Below, piece after piece: positions 1-7,790 of a stretch of DNA of 56,321 bases; positions within the stretch are counted from its first letter, which is position 1; each line of letters begins with the position of its first letter. The stretch comes from Metalysinibacillus jejuensis (GTDB taxonomy: Bacteria; Bacillota; Bacilli; Bacillales_A; Planococcaceae). A model generated the notes under the pieces. The model made no database searches and was not told where the DNA came from. It saw nothing but the letters and a program-made list of their open reading frames with translations. The translations under genes were made by a program, and so were the position numbers. The stretch covers positions 1-56,321 of the forward strand of contig NZ_QAFW01000013.1 in assembly GCF_003057615.1 (NCBI RefSeq), in the 5' to 3' direction.

Positions 1-127
1 GCAATGAGATGCCCTTATCTTGAGGATTGTTCAAAGCAGAAATGAATTGCGAACGGTACATCACTCAAGAATCCCACCCGTACATCGCAAGGTGAAGGGC
101 TTGCGGCTTTAGCCGTGGGAGTCTCAA
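1..127 (+). mobile_element. Right end of an IS200/IS605-type (TnpB) element, cut by the window edge
   Basis: The first bases read in frame as NEMPLS followed by TGA (3-23), which could be the tail of a tnpB gene. After it comes a nested hairpin. The outer arms are TCCCAC (72-77) and GTGGGA (115-120). An inner stem pairs CGCAAG (near 86) with CTTGCG (near 100). The run GGCTTTAGCCGTGGGAG is typical of the 3' end of IS605-family elements, where the right end also forms the scaffold of the TnpB guide RNA (omegaRNA). Only this end is present. The exact element boundary, near 120-130, is inferred. Confidence 0.6.
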
Positions 128-159
128 CTATTTTATTTATGATTAACCCTTCCAACAAA

Positions 160-191
160 AAAAGTGCCAAAACCGTAGTTTTAGCACTTTT
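160..191 (-). terminator. Rho-independent terminator of degV
   Basis: The arms AAAGTGC-AAAAC and GTTTT-GCACTTT fold around a CGTA loop with one mismatch. A T-run follows on the minus strand, directly behind the degV stop codon. Confidence 0.75.
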
Positions 192-193
192 TC

Positions 194-1036
194 TTATTCT
201 GCAAAATAAACAAAGCCTATTGCTCCAGGACCTGTATGGGTAGATACAATTGGTGAAGTAAATTGCACTCGCACATTATCATAACCTGTTGCCTCAATTT
301 TTTCCTTTAATGGTGTGCCCATTGTTTTCATGCCATGGGCGTGCGAAATTGAAGCCATTTTTACCGTTTTACCTTCTGTATCTTCAACAAATTGTTTAAA
401 CAGATGGTTAACGACTTGTTTATGACTGCGTACTTTTCCGACAGGGTTATAAGCACCGCCTTCTAAGTTGGCAATTACTTTTATGTTAAGTAATGAGCCA
501 ATAAAGCCGCGGCCTTTACCTATACGTCCACCTTTTACAAGATTATCTAGCGTGTCTACAATAACATATAAATACGTATTATCACGCACAACTTCAAGAC
601 GCTTAATCATTTCATCAAGCGTTGCACCTGCATCACGTAAGCGCGCTGCTTCAAGCAACTGAATACCTAAGCCGCTTGCAATAAAACGTGAGTCAATGAC
701 AGTAACGTCTGCTTCTGACATTTGAGCAGCTTGGCGCGCTGACTCAACGGTACCACTCATACCACCTGTCATGTGGATTGAAATAATTTGGTCTCCGTCT
801 TTACCTAGCGCATCATACACCTCTTTAAATTTGCCCGGTGCTGGCTGTGAGCTTTTTGGTAGCTCTTTCGATACCGCCATTTTTTCCATAAATTCTTCTG
901 GCTGAATATCAACGCCGTCCGTATACGTCTGGTTATCAATTTGAATCGATAGCGGTACGACGTGAATGTTATTATCGGCGATTTCTTGTGGCGTTAAGTC
1001 GCTCGTAGAATCCGTCACGATATGAATTTGTCCCAT
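194..1036 (-). CDS. DegV family fatty-acid-binding protein
   Basis: About 280 residues, the usual DegV length. DegV proteins bind a fatty acid, and in Firmicutes the related FakB proteins present it to the kinase FakA. The N-terminal motif VTDSTSDL and the central motif SGTVESARQA (lipid-head-group region) are visible, as is the glycine-rich KGGRIGKGRG segment. An in-frame GTG three codons upstream sits almost on the AAAGGA ribosome site, so the ATG ten bases after that site is chosen. The gene stands alone with its own terminator and is divergent from the hemolysin III gene. Family assignment is firm. Its lipid and partner are not readable. Confidence 0.9.
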   Translation of the reverse strand: MGQIHIVTDSTSDLTPQEIADNNIHVVPLSIQIDNQTYTDGVDIQPEEFMEKMAVSKELPKSSQPAPGKFKEVYDALGKDGDQIISIHMTGGMSGTVESARQAAQMSEADVTVIDSRFIASGLGIQLLEAARLRDAGATLDEMIKRLEVVRDNTYLYVIVDTLDNLVKGGRIGKGRGFIGSLLNIKVIANLEGGAYNPVGKVRSHKQVVNHLFKQFVEDTEGKTVKMASISHAHGMKTMGTPLKEKIEATGYDNVRVQFTSPIVSTHTGPGAIGFVYFAE

Positions 1037-1152
1037 TTTCGACACATCCTTTTCCTTACCATTATACCATTTGCCTAGCTAAATGAAATCATGACAATCG
1101 TAACTTTTTTTTACGTATCTGTCGATGATATGCTCTAAGTGGAGGTGGTTAG

Positions 1153-1782
1153 ATGTTTAATCCATATCAAGATGGTGATCAACATGAAGAATACTGGAAT
1201 GCGCTAACACATGGCTTAGGCTTTATTAGTAGTATTCCTGCGCTCGTAGTTTTAATAATAAAAAGCACAACGCTCTTACAAATGACCACAACTATAATTT
1301 TCGGTGTCTCTCTCATATTATTATTTTTAGCTTCGACTTTGCTACACAGTATGCCTTTTCGTTATAAATACCTTTTTGCTAAATTTGATCATGCTGCGAT
1401 TTATATTTTAATTGCAGGCACGTATACGCCGTTTCTCTTACTTGCAGTAGGTGGTAAACTTGGGCTTATCCTACTCGTTACGATTTGGACACTCGCCGTA
1501 CTGGGCGTCTTTATAAAATTCTTCTTTTTTACTAAGTTCGAAAAACTCTCAACTTTCGCTTATATCGCAATGGGCTGGTTAATTATTTTTGCGGCAAAGC
1601 CTGTTTATAGCCATTTAGGTTTTGAAGGCTTTGTGATTCTTGTAAGCGGAGGGCTATGGTTTACAGTAGGTACTATTTTTTACGCTTGGCGTTCGCTACC
1701 TTACAATCATGCGATTTGGCATCTGTTTGTTATTATGGGATGTGTGACGATGTATTACTGTGTGCTTGTCTATTTATTATAG
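1153..1782 (+). CDS. Hemolysin III / PAQR family membrane protein
   Basis: A 209-residue protein with seven predicted hydrophobic segments. It carries the family signature at the N terminus (EEYWNALTHGLGF), the DHAAIYILIAGTYTPF motif in the middle and a C-terminal HAIWHLFV segment. The histidines and aspartate of these motifs are the presumed metal site of the PAQR superfamily. A strong GGAGGTGG site precedes the ATG. Bacterial members are called hemolysin III or TrhA and have been linked to membrane-lipid homeostasis. The true function is not settled. Confidence 0.9.
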   Translation: MFNPYQDGDQHEEYWNALTHGLGFISSIPALVVLIIKSTTLLQMTTTIIFGVSLILLFLASTLLHSMPFRYKYLFAKFDHAAIYILIAGTYTPFLLLAVGGKLGLILLVTIWTLAVLGVFIKFFFFTKFEKLSTFAYIAMGWLIIFAAKPVYSHLGFEGFVILVSGGLWFTVGTIFYAWRSLPYNHAIWHLFVIMGCVTMYYCVLVYLL

Positions 1783-1841
1783 GGCTTACTTCACAAATGC
1801 CGCGTGAAAACGTATACTACTAACAGAAGGAGGTGAATCAT

Positions 1842-2120
1842 TTGTTGCTGTCATTTTTTACAGACGCACTCTTTACCACAACGGACTTTTATATGTCCAT
1901 GATGCTGTTATTTATTGTGCTTACGTTAACACTTATATTAACTTCGCATGCCACACAGCTTGTGTATACCCAGCATATCGCTGTGCACAACACGACTACA
2001 CAACAAGTAGCAAGCAATAGCACCCCGCTGATTTACAATGCTGATGTAAAAAGCTGGCTGGTGTTAACCTTTAAACGTAGTGCACAGCCTGATGATGAAG
2101 CCGACAGCTCTTACTCTTAA
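1842..2120 (+). CDS. Small membrane protein upstream of yidC
   Basis: About 93 residues with one clear transmembrane helix near the N terminus (YMSMMLLFIVLTLTLIL) and a polar tail with no recognised motif. An upstream GTG (1833) lies inside the AGGAGGTGA ribosome site, so a TTG at 1842 or 1845 is the more likely start. The stop lies 26 bp before the TTG start of the insertase gene on the same strand, which suggests co-transcription. I do not recognise the family. A role in membrane protein insertion is only a guess from context. Confidence 0.6.
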   Translation: MLLSFFTDALFTTTDFYMSMMLLFIVLTLTLILTSHATQLVYTQHIAVHNTTTQQVASNSTPLIYNADVKSWLVLTFKRSAQPDDEADSSYS

Positions 2121-2146
2121 TCCATAATTAAGAGGAGGCTACATCA

Positions 2147-2890
2147 TTGACGAACAAATTATTCACTAAACAAACGGTACTTATGCTGTTATTGCTAAGT
2201 ACGACGGTAGTATTATCAGGTTGCGGAGAGGCTGGGGTCTTTCATGATTATTTTGTGCACCCCTTCTCTTTTTTAATTGTTAAACTGGCGACCTTTTTTG
2301 GCGGTAGCTACGGCTATGCCATCATCGCCATTACACTAGGCGTACGCTTTATTTTATTGCCGCTTGTGATTAAACAAACACGCAGTAATAAAACGATGCA
2401 ACAAAAAATGAAAGTGCTTAAACCTGAAATGGACGAGGTAATGGCAAAATATAAAGGTGATAAAACGCCTGAATCTCAAATGGCTATGCAAAAGGAATTA
2501 AGCGCCCTTTACCAAAAACACGGCACTAGCCCGTTTGCCGCAGTGAGTGGCTGTCTGCCGCTACTCATTCAAATGCCTATTTTTATTGCGCTATTTTATG
2601 CCATCCGTCAAACGCCAGAAATTGCGACACACTCATTTTTATGGTTTGAGCTAGGCAGTCGTGACACGCCGCTTGCGGTTATTACGATTATGATGTACTT
2701 CATTCAAGCACGTATTAGTCTTATTAATATTGCGCCTGAACAACAAAAACAAATGAAAATGTTAATGTATATTACACCGATTATGATGGGCATGATTGCC
2801 TTTACTGCGCCGTCTGCTCTAGCTCTTTATTGGTGTGTAGGTGCTATGTTCCTTGTTATCCAAACACTTATTATTAAACGCTTAACATAA
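2147..2890 (+). CDS. YidC/Oxa1/SpoIIIJ-type membrane protein insertase (lipoprotein)
   Basis: YidC inserts and folds membrane proteins, alone or with SecYEG. The 247-residue length fits the short Gram-positive form. A lipoprotein signal ends in the lipobox LSGC with the modified cysteine at residue 26. The YidC core follows, with about five membrane segments and the typical SGCLPLLIQMPIFIALFYAI stretch. The start is TTG behind AGAGGAGG. Bacillales usually carry two yidC copies, one of them next to rnpA-rpmH. This locus is not that one, so this is probably the second copy (OxaA2/YqjG-like). Confidence 0.92.
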   Translation: MTNKLFTKQTVLMLLLLSTTVVLSGCGEAGVFHDYFVHPFSFLIVKLATFFGGSYGYAIIAITLGVRFILLPLVIKQTRSNKTMQQKMKVLKPEMDEVMAKYKGDKTPESQMAMQKELSALYQKHGTSPFAAVSGCLPLLIQMPIFIALFYAIRQTPEIATHSFLWFELGSRDTPLAVITIMMYFIQARISLINIAPEQQKQMKMLMYITPIMMGMIAFTAPSALALYWCVGAMFLVIQTLIIKRLT

Positions 2891-2893
2891 ATG

Positions 2894-2922
2894 GCTGCTC
2901 ACTGAGGTGAGCGGCTTTTTTT
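2894..2922 (+). terminator. Terminator after yidC
   Basis: The stem GCTGCTCAC / GTGAGCGGC (one G-T pair) is followed by seven T. It lies between the insertase stop codon and the ribosome site of the next gene. Confidence 0.8.
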
Positions 2923-2942
2923 ATCAAAAGGAGGTGGCAGCT

Positions 2943-3974
2943 ATGCCATTTTTACAAACTGCCGCGATTGGCACACTCGGCGGCATACTCTTTACCGTAC
3001 TCCACTTGCCTATCCCGTGGTTGCTCGGCCCTATGCTTGCCGTCATGGTAAGCGCGCGGTTATTGCCGTTTAACTTGCAGTGGGATAAGCGCATACGTAA
3101 CGCAGGGCTAATTGTTATTGGCTATGTCATTGGGCGCTCGCTTACACCTACCGCCCTAGCCGAAATCTTTAGCCAATTTTGGCTCATGCTCGTCTTTACC
3201 GCTTCACTTGTAGCGTTGTGCATTGGTATTGCGTATATGATTACTAAACTCTCAGGACTAGATTTTAAAACGGCACTACTTGGTACGATTCCAGGTGGTA
3301 TGACGCAAGCGCTTGTCATGGCAGAAGAAACAGAAGGTGTAGACGTTGCCATTGTGACAATGACACAAACCGTGCGCTTACTTATTATTATTTGCAGTGT
3401 GCCTATTATTGTAACCGTTATGCCACGTGAGCCACTCACAGTAACAGAAGAAGTATTTCATTTTACACCAAGCTTTGTAGGCTATATGCTAACGGCTACC
3501 ATTGCGGCACTACTCGCTGCACACTTTCGCTTTCCTACGGCGTACCTCATTGGGCCTGCACTTATTACCGTTATCCTGCAACTCATCTTGCCAAGTGAGC
3601 CGATGCCAGCTGCTATCATCCACGTAGCGCAGCTCGCAATGGGCGTAAATGTTGGGCTTATGCTAAAGCCCAGCGACGGCAAACAAAAAGGAGCGCTCCT
3701 TTATGCGCTCCTTAGTGGCAGTATTTTATTTGTGGCGGCAAGCTTGCTCGCATTACTGTTTTACCAATTAACCGATGTCTCAGCCGCCACTAGCTTACTT
3801 GCCCTTGTCCCAGGTGGGCTTGATCAGATCGGCATGGTAGCACACGCTGTAGGCGCAGACTTACCGCTCGTATCGGGCTACCAAATTTTTCGGTTATTTT
3901 TTGTGTTACTTATTGTACCTTTTATTATGCGGGCCATTTTTACCCATATTGATAACAACCACACCTCAACTTGA
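2943..3974 (+). CDS. AbrB family transporter-like membrane protein
   Basis: 343 residues, strongly hydrophobic, built of two repeated halves. Each half has an LPIPWLLGPML- or FPTAYLIGPAL-type motif and a PGG motif (IPGGMTQALVMAEE, VPGGLDQIGMVAHA). This is the AbrB membrane family, formerly annotated as putative ammonia monooxygenase. It is not the DNA-binding AbrB regulator. A GTG further upstream would start inside the preceding terminator, so the ATG behind AAAAGGAGGTGG is chosen. Substrate unknown. Confidence 0.85.
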   Translation: MPFLQTAAIGTLGGILFTVLHLPIPWLLGPMLAVMVSARLLPFNLQWDKRIRNAGLIVIGYVIGRSLTPTALAEIFSQFWLMLVFTASLVALCIGIAYMITKLSGLDFKTALLGTIPGGMTQALVMAEETEGVDVAIVTMTQTVRLLIIICSVPIIVTVMPREPLTVTEEVFHFTPSFVGYMLTATIAALLAAHFRFPTAYLIGPALITVILQLILPSEPMPAAIIHVAQLAMGVNVGLMLKPSDGKQKGALLYALLSGSILFVAASLLALLFYQLTDVSAATSLLALVPGGLDQIGMVAHAVGADLPLVSGYQIFRLFFVLLIVPFIMRAIFTHIDNNHTST

Positions 3975-3985
3975 GATGTGGTTGT
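3954..3985. terminator. Bidirectional terminator between converging genes
   Basis: A long stem, ATACAACCACATCTCAAG against its complement with few mismatches, overlaps the stop of the AbrB-type gene on the plus strand and of the signal peptidase gene on the minus strand. Confidence 0.75.
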
Positions 3986-4517
3986 ATATTTTTCGGGCAA
4001 ACACTGCAAGCAATACTAACAGTGTAACAAGTTGTAACGCACGAAACAGCCCGCCAACATTTGCTGTCGTTAACACAAACGCTTTGCCGAACACTTGTTG
4101 ACGTTGAATAGGACCAAAATTGCGTGAATCAATGGAAACGCTACGGTTATCCCCGAGCACGAACCATTCATCACGCTCAACGACATAAGGCAACGCCGTT
4201 AACATCGTCTTATCAACATTTCTTTTTTCAGGCAATCCGTCTACATATAGTATACCGTGTTCAAAAGCAACCGCTTGCCCTGTCGTCGCCACTACCCGTT
4301 TTAAAAGTGATTCACCACCGAGACAGGCCCCCGTAAAAGTTACACCGTCGTGACAAAAAGCAACTAAATCATCCCGCTCAATCGACGTAAATGGCATGAC
4401 CCAAATTAAAGAGCCTGACGGAACAGTCGGCAACATCGAATCACCTTTAGTTGGCGTAACGCCCCATGCACTAATGAGCCAAAGTAGCGCGACTACGTAT
4501 AAAACCTTATTTTTCAT
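3966..4517 (-). CDS. Signal peptidase I (S26 family)
   Basis: Cleaves signal peptides from exported proteins at the outer face of the membrane. 183 residues. An N-terminal membrane anchor comes first. The catalytic serine follows in KGDSMLPTV (Ser27), then the general-base lysine in LLKRVVAT (Lys73), and the box DEWFVLGDNRSVSIDSR. A second hydrophobic helix at the C terminus (LVTLLVLLAVFA) is not found in all SipS proteins. The ATG overlaps the end of folA by 11 bp and has only a weak ribosome site, so translation is probably coupled to folA. Longer in-frame starts would lie deep inside folA and are rejected. Confidence 0.85.
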   Translation of the reverse strand: MKNKVLYVVALLWLISAWGVTPTKGDSMLPTVPSGSLIWVMPFTSIERDDLVAFCHDGVTFTGACLGGESLLKRVVATTGQAVAFEHGILYVDGLPEKRNVDKTMLTALPYVVERDEWFVLGDNRSVSIDSRNFGPIQRQQVFGKAFVLTTANVGGLFRALQLVTLLVLLAVFARKIYNHISS

Positions 4518-4977
4518 ATACCGTATACATAAACGTATAGCCTTCTTTTGTGTCAATTGGTGCTTGTTGTGCCACTTGTGTAAATTCATCATAACTCGGG
4601 AAGTAGGTGTCGCCTTCAAAGGCATAATCAATTTTAGTAATATAGAGGCGGTCAGCTAGTGGTAAACTCGCAGTGAAAATTTGCTCGCCTCCAATAATCA
4701 TTACTTCTTCGACGTTCCCTGCTAAGCGCAGTGCTTCTTCAAGTGTAGAAGCTAGCTCAATACCTTCCGCTTCGTATGCTTTGTTGCGTGAAATGACAAT
4801 ATTTCGGCGACCAGGTAGCGCTCGACCAATAGACTCAAACGTTTTACGTCCCATAATCATCGGCTTACCCATTGTTGTTTCTTTAAAATATTGTAAATCT
4901 CCTGGTAAATGCCACGGCATTTTGTTATCATTACCTATTACACGATTTTTATCATGTGCCACAATTAACGAAATCAT
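4507..4977 (-). CDS. folA: Dihydrofolate reductase
   Basis: Reduces dihydrofolate to tetrahydrofolate with NADPH. 156 residues, close to the bacterial norm. Motifs in order: SLIVAHDKNRVIGNDNKMPW (substrate and cofactor floor), LQYFKETTMGKPMIMGRKTF, VMIIGGEQIF (the GG dinucleotide loop), and the C-terminal EGYTFMYTVYEK. The ATG five bases after AAGGGGTG is chosen over a GTG directly before it. thyA, often the upstream partner in Firmicutes, is absent. The signal peptidase gene follows with an overlap. Confidence 0.95.
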   Translation of the reverse strand: MISLIVAHDKNRVIGNDNKMPWHLPGDLQYFKETTMGKPMIMGRKTFESIGRALPGRRNIVISRNKAYEAEGIELASTLEEALRLAGNVEEVMIIGGEQIFTASLPLADRLYITKIDYAFEGDTYFPSYDEFTQVAQQAPIDTKEGYTFMYTVYEK

Positions 4978-4993
4978 CACGTCACCCCTTAAT

Positions 4994-5022
4994 TTGTTGT
5001 ACAATGAATATCATACTATAAG
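4994..5022 (+). promoter_or_regulatory. Probable sigma-A promoter of the methyltransferase gene
   Basis: TTGTTG and TATAAG are separated by 17 bp, and the start codon follows 15 bp later. The site lies in the gap divergent from folA. Confidence 0.6.
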
Positions 5023-5037
5023 AAGGACTGACGAGAC

Positions 5038-6192
5038 ATGCATACACTACAAATCCCACAAAAATTTATGGATACCCTTCCGCTGATCACACGCGAAATG
5101 GTGAACGGTGAACTACCAACAAAAGAAGGTACACTATTTAAACTCGTAGATAGCCAAGGCAAGTACGTTGCTACAGCTTACTACGGCTTACAAAACAAAG
5201 GTGTTGGCTGGGTACTTTCTGAAGAAAACGAAGCAATTGACGAAGACTTCTTTACGCGTAAGTTCCGCGCTGCATTTGCTGAGCGCAGTGAGTTTTACGA
5301 CAGCTTTGACACAACAGCATTCCGCGTCTTTAATGGCGAGGGCGATGGTATTGGTGGCTTAACGATTGAGTTTTTTGACGGCTACTATGTCATTAACTTT
5401 TACAGCGAGGGCATTTACGCTTTCCGCCATTTCATTTATGAGGCCATCGAAAATGTAGCGGACGTTCGTGCCATTTACGAGAAAAAACGTTTCGACACAA
5501 ACGGGCAGTATATTGAGCAAGACGACTTTGTGCGCGGTGAGCCAGGCGACTTCCCTATTATTATTAAAGAAAACGGCATGAACTTTGCGGTTGATTTAAA
5601 TGACGGTGCGATGACGGGTATTTTCCTTGACCAACGTAATGTACGCCGTGCGATTCGTGACAACTATGCAGAAGGTAAAGAAGTGCTGAACACGTTTTCT
5701 TACACAGGGGCATTTTCCGTAGCTGCAGCACTTGGCGGCGCTGTTAAAACAACGAGTGTCGACGTAGCTAAGCGTAGCCTACCTAAAACGATCGAGCAAT
5801 TTAGCGTAAACGGCATTGACTACGAAGCACAAGATATTAAAGTGATGGACGTCTTCAGCTACTTTAACTACGCGAAGCGCCATAACTTATTATTTGATTT
5901 AGTTATTTTAGACCCACCAAGCTTTGCCCGCACAAAAAAGGTAACCTTCTCATCGGCGAAGGACTACCCTAAGCTACTGGCTGAGGCAATTGCGATTACA
6001 GCTAAAAACGGTGTAATTGTCGCATCAACAAATAACGCAAGCTTTGATATGAAAAAATTTAAACAAATGATTGCCAAAGCCTTTGACGGCAAAAAATACC
6101 GCATTTTAGAAGAACATCAACTGCCAGAAGACTTCTCGACACTACCTGAGTTTAATTATCTTAAAGTTGTGTTTTTACAAAAGTTAAAGTAA
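5038..6192 (+). CDS. Class I SAM-dependent rRNA methyltransferase (RlmI/YwbD-like)
   Basis: 384 residues. The N-terminal part is PUA- and adapter-like. The C-terminal Rossmann domain has the SAM-binding motif VLNTFSYTGAFSVAAALGGA, the acidic ribose-binding residue in TTSVDVAKRSL, and the catalytic-region motif VILDPPSFARTKK. These match the RlmI/YwbD group, which makes 5-methylcytosine or related marks in 23S rRNA. The exact target base cannot be read from the sequence. The ribosome site (AAGGACTGACGAGAC) is weak. The Yip1-type gene follows after 12 bp, probably in the same transcript. Confidence 0.88.
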   Translation: MHTLQIPQKFMDTLPLITREMVNGELPTKEGTLFKLVDSQGKYVATAYYGLQNKGVGWVLSEENEAIDEDFFTRKFRAAFAERSEFYDSFDTTAFRVFNGEGDGIGGLTIEFFDGYYVINFYSEGIYAFRHFIYEAIENVADVRAIYEKKRFDTNGQYIEQDDFVRGEPGDFPIIIKENGMNFAVDLNDGAMTGIFLDQRNVRRAIRDNYAEGKEVLNTFSYTGAFSVAAALGGAVKTTSVDVAKRSLPKTIEQFSVNGIDYEAQDIKVMDVFSYFNYAKRHNLLFDLVILDPPSFARTKKVTFSSAKDYPKLLAEAIAITAKNGVIVASTNNASFDMKKFKQMIAKAFDGKKYRILEEHQLPEDFSTLPEFNYLKVVFLQKLK

Positions 6193-6204
6193 GGAGAGGT
6201 AGTT

Positions 6205-6825
6205 GTGAAAGACAATAAACTAGACATTGACATTATGAAAAGCGTGTGGTTTCATCCCACATTAACGACTCGCCAATTTTTAGATAAAAACTCTTGGTGG
6301 ACAGCAGCCTTTATTGTAGCGCTTAGTAGCCTATCACAAATGTTTATGACATATTTTAATTCAGCAGATGACCCTAACGTCAAATCAATCTATGAACTCG
6401 GCTGGTTTAGCTTTTTGATAGGCCCATTACTCGCACCAATTGCATTTTGGCTATCATCATTTACCATTTGGCTAATTTCTCGTCTATTTCGCGGTAAAGC
6501 AACCATTCGTCAAACGTATTTAGCAATGGCTGTCCCTGCGCTACTCTCCATCCCTTTATTACCTATACTCGCTGGATGGTTTGTCGCATCACCTGAGTCC
6601 TTCGTTGATCCGTATCATTATGGCAACTTCGACTTATTTGCTAGCATTGTCGCCCTCTTATTAATTACTATTAATATGTGGTCATTTTTCACTAGCATTG
6701 CGGCAATTGCAGAAGCTAATAAAATTGGTAAATGGGCCGCATTTTTCGTACTTATTATTCCGATTTCATTATTAATCGTAGTGATTTTAGTCATTTTATC
6801 GCTATTTTTTGTAGCAGTTATATAA
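6205..6825 (+). CDS. Yip1 family membrane protein
   Basis: 206 residues with about five hydrophobic segments. The N-terminal amphipathic lead contains PTLTTRQFLD. In bacterial Yip1-domain proteins a similar 'P..t...i' stretch precedes the first membrane helix. The start is GTG behind AAGGAGAGG. It lies 12 bp downstream of the methyltransferase and is closed by a strong terminator, so the two genes form a small operon. Function unknown. Confidence 0.75.
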   Translation: MKDNKLDIDIMKSVWFHPTLTTRQFLDKNSWWTAAFIVALSSLSQMFMTYFNSADDPNVKSIYELGWFSFLIGPLLAPIAFWLSSFTIWLISRLFRGKATIRQTYLAMAVPALLSIPLLPILAGWFVASPESFVDPYHYGNFDLFASIVALLLITINMWSFFTSIAAIAEANKIGKWAAFFVLIIPISLLIVVILVILSLFFVAVI

Positions 6826-6830
6826 TACAC

Positions 6831-6866
6831 AACAACACCACTGAAAAATCAGTGGTGTTGTTTTTT
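6831..6866. terminator. Bidirectional terminator
   Basis: A perfect 14-bp stem (AACAACACCACTGA and its complement) with an AAAA loop is followed by a T-run. It separates the Yip1 gene from the converging HAD gene. Confidence 0.9.
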
Positions 6867-7500
6867 ATGTTATCCGTTTTTTTAGTGAAGGAAAATCGCT
6901 AAGCACAGCTTGCGCACCCGCCCACTCCTCTTGGCTACCATAGCCATAACTTGCCGCATAAGCCGTTAAACCATTAACTAAAGCACCTTCAATATCTGAG
7001 CGGCGGTCACCCACAACACTCGCCTCTGTAATGCCTTGCTCTGTAAGTAATAAACGCATCAGCTCCCCCTTATCACCAGAAGCCACACGATCAATACTAT
7101 AAATCGCAGTTATATATGGCGTTAGCTCAAAATGCGTCACAATTTTATCGAGATACGGCGCATTACCATTGCTGACGATATAGAGCGCATGGTGCTCGGC
7201 AAGCGTCGCTAAAGTGTCACGCACCCCTGGATACAATGCACCTTGCGTCGTAATCATTTCATGTAAGTGTTGTTGAAACAATGTGTTACTTGCTACATGT
7301 TGCGCTGTCGTATGCGCTGGGCATAGCGTTTGCCACACTACCGGAAGCGGTACGCCCATAATTTTAGTGTAGGTATCAAATGGTGTTGCCCCTTGCCAAA
7401 GACCCGCCGCACGCAGTTCACTGAATGTTGCGTCTAATGCTGGCGCAAGAACTGTGTTTGTATCAAATAATGTGCCGTCCATATCAAATAAAATTGCCAT
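6865..7500 (-). CDS. HAD superfamily hydrolase, phosphoglycolate-phosphatase-like
   Basis: About 211 residues. Motif I is FDMDGTLFDTN, with the nucleophile and acid aspartates. Motif II is in LYIVSNGNAPYL, the motif III lysine in VASGDKGELMRLL, and motif IV in VVGDRRSDIEGA. A helical cap lies between motifs I and II (subclass IA). Two adjacent ATG codons are possible starts. The second is better spaced from TAGGAGG. Substrate unknown; phosphoglycolate or a nucleotide is typical of close relatives. Confidence 0.85.
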   Translation of the reverse strand: MAILFDMDGTLFDTNTVLAPALDATFSELRAAGLWQGATPFDTYTKIMGVPLPVVWQTLCPAHTTAQHVASNTLFQQHLHEMITTQGALYPGVRDTLATLAEHHALYIVSNGNAPYLDKIVTHFELTPYITAIYSIDRVASGDKGELMRLLLTEQGITEASVVGDRRSDIEGALVNGLTAYAASYGYGSQEEWAGAQAVLSDFPSLKKRIT

Positions 7501-7514
7501 CATATCCTCCTAAA

Positions 7515-7763
7515 TTAGACGAGGGGCACGCCCTCTGATGTGAGAACGTACCCCTCTAGTATTTTATAGGTGCTACCTGATCTATTATTTGGATTTACTC
7601 GTATCAACTCAATCATCTGAGGAAAATAATAACCTAACCGCGGTAATGTTTCACTGTGCCTTCTCGACTTAAGCAACGCAAACCCTACCTGCTTTTGCGT
7701 CCTTGCAGCCCCAAAGCTACGCCAGTGTGAATAAGTGTCGTCAAAGACATATGAAAATGCCAA
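7515..7763 (-). CDS. Small uncharacterised protein, doubtful
   Basis: An 82-codon frame from a TTG start with a modest AGGTG site, ending 12 bp before the ribosome site of the HAD gene. The product is basic, rich in R, Q and S, and has no recognised motif (it contains LKSRRHSETLPRLGYYFPQ). Its last codons overlap a hairpin-forming stretch (GAGGGG...CCCCTC). It fills an otherwise empty 290-bp gap and is co-directional with its neighbours, which is the main support. It could equally be a decayed gene. Confidence 0.35.
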   Translation of the reverse strand: MAFSYVFDDTYSHWRSFGAARTQKQVGFALLKSRRHSETLPRLGYYFPQMIELIRVNPNNRSGSTYKILEGYVLTSEGVPLV

Positions 7764-7790
7764 TTGATAGCACCTAAAATAGCAATACTC

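Noticed and set aside
2907-2942. GTG start for the AbrB-type transporter
   Set aside because: It lies inside the terminator of the preceding gene. The ATG with AAAAGGAGG downstream is clearly better.
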